NCBI GenBank assembly: GCA_030267965.1
Contig: BRYA01000496.1
Span: 2,490-57,665 of the forward strand
DNA from: Triparma columacea
Taxonomy: Eukaryota > Sar > Bolidophyceae > Parmales > Triparmaceae
Reading direction: 5' to 3'
Length of the DNA: 55,176 nt
Shown one piece after another: positions 54,192 through 55,176 of the stretch. Made by a program: the position numbers and the translations under genes. The notes below the pieces were generated by a model, which was not told the DNA's origin, ran no database searches, and saw only the letters and a program-made list of their open reading frames with translations. Each line of letters starts with the position of its first letter. The stretch's first letter is position 1.

Positions 54192-55176
54192 AGATGAGGA
54201 TGGGGGGTAACTAAAGAGGCAGCAACATTTGTAGGAGAAATTGATTTGATTTGTTATGGTTTTGATTATTATGTAAGTGGTTAGGTGTATGTTGTGTATT
54301 GTGGGAGTGTTATATTGGTTTGTGAATATTTAAGAAGCGTAGTAGATGAATTGTTGAAGTGTTAAAGTGGCTTGGGAGTATTGAGGAAGTGTAGTAGATA
54401 TGTATGGAGTTTTGAAGAGTTGTGGCAGCATAGTGGTTTGTGAGTATAAAGGAAGTGTAGTAAGTGTGTATGGAGTTTTGAAGAGTTGCGGAATTGTTAT
54501 AGTGATTTGTGAGTATAATGGAGGTGTAGTAGATGTGTATGGGAATTAAAAAAAGAAGGGAGAGTGTAATTCAGGAGGGAGATAGAAAAATTAAGGAGTG
54601 AGGGTAGAAGAGAGGAGGGTGTAAGGTGGAATAATGTGTGTAAGTGTAGTAGATGTGTATGAAGATGAGTTAAAGAAGGGTGAGTGTAGTTTTGGAGAGA
54701 AGTGAGAGAAGTTAAGAAAAGAGAGAGTAGAAGAGAGGAGGGTATAAGATAAAATGATGTTTGTAAGTGTAGTAGATGTGTATAAGATGAATTATAGGAG
54801 GTTGAGTGTAGTTGTGGAGAGGAGTGAGAGAAGTTAAGGAGAGAGAGTAGAAGAAAGGAGGGAATTGAATGGAATGGTGTGTGAAGAGGTAAAGTGTGTG
54901 TAAAAATAAGTGTGTGTGAAGGTAAAGTGTTTAAAGAGTGTAAAATGTGTAAAGGGTGTTAAGTGAGTAAAGGTGTGTAAAGGATATAAAGTGTGTAAAG
55001 TGTGTAAAGTGTGTAAAGTGTGTAAAGGGTGAAAAGGATATAAAGTATGTAAAGTATGTAAAGTGTGTAAAGTGTGTAAAGTGTGTAAAGTGTGTAAAGT
55101 GTGTAAAGTGTGTAAAGTGTGTAAAGTGTGTAAAGGGTGTAAAGGGTGTAAAGGGTGTAAAGGGTGTAAAGGGTGT
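54192..55176. repeat. C-poor tandem repeat region to the window end
   Basis: No gene is visible. The + strand has almost no C, most strikingly beyond 54600. Three repeat scales are present. The motif gtagtaga recurs about every 50-70 bp at 54339-54526. Units of about 120 bp start at 54526, 54646 and 54769, marked by gtagtagatgtgtat. A 9-bp minisatellite with unit AAAGTGTGT or AAAGGGTGT fills about 54890-55176 and runs off the window. The first part also contains the 3' UTR of the START-XKR gene. Confidence 0.85.

Noticed and set aside
54890..55176. Telomere at the window end
   Set aside because: The 9-bp AAAGTGTGT/AAAGGGTGT unit differs from TTAGGG-type repeats; subtelomeric DNA remains possible but unproven.

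Overview
The window is nuclear DNA of a eukaryotic alga, most likely a photosynthetic stramenopile close to diatoms and bolidophytes/Parmales. This rests on several lines. Introns are short (about 60-235 bp) and spliceosomal, and 26 of the 35 I modelled use a GTGAG donor. Two organelle-type proteins, EttA and methionyl-tRNA formyltransferase, start with a signal peptide followed by a Phe-containing motif of the kind used for stramenopile plastid import. An axonemal dynein intermediate chain implies a motile flagellum. DUF285/BspA-like repeat genes and START-domain proteins fit that lineage. I cannot confirm the species without a search.

Layout. 1-1594 (+) is the 3' part of a DUF285 repeat gene built from duplicated exon-intron units. 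2189-2740 (-) is a frameshifted sulfotransferase fragment in AT-rich DNA. From 3339 to 46005 lies a compact housekeeping block: an AlaX-type alanyl-tRNA editing protein (-), DNAI4/WDR78 (-), a HEAT-like protein with an acidic Trp tail (-), methionyl-tRNA formyltransferase (+), plastid EttA (-), NMD3 (+), VPS16 (+), a Deg/ENaC-type sodium channel (+), an NT5DC-type 5'-nucleotidase (-), a membrane-anchored MsrA (+), NSF (-), a cupin/JmjC-like protein (+), cystathionine beta-synthase (-) and a 4,802-residue HUWE1/UPL1-type HECT ubiquitin ligase (+). Convergent pairs are separated by only 35-162 bp and divergent pairs by about 100-320 bp.

46944-54191 (+) is a single-exon 2,415-residue protein. 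It combines about five START-like lipid-binding segments with two copies of a multi-pass membrane module that resembles XK-related scramblases. It is more AT-rich than its neighbours and is followed by C-poor tandem repeats to the window end. This is the most interesting locus: a possible lipid-transfer and lipid-scrambling machine in one polypeptide.

There is no operon logic. Shared themes are translation and ribosome biogenesis (AlaX, MTF, EttA, NMD3), membrane traffic (VPS16, NSF), sulfur and redox metabolism (CBS, MsrA) and membrane lipid or ion handling (Deg/ENaC, START-XKR). Exon models come from reading-frame continuity, GT-AG sites and family conservation. They are not supported by transcripts.
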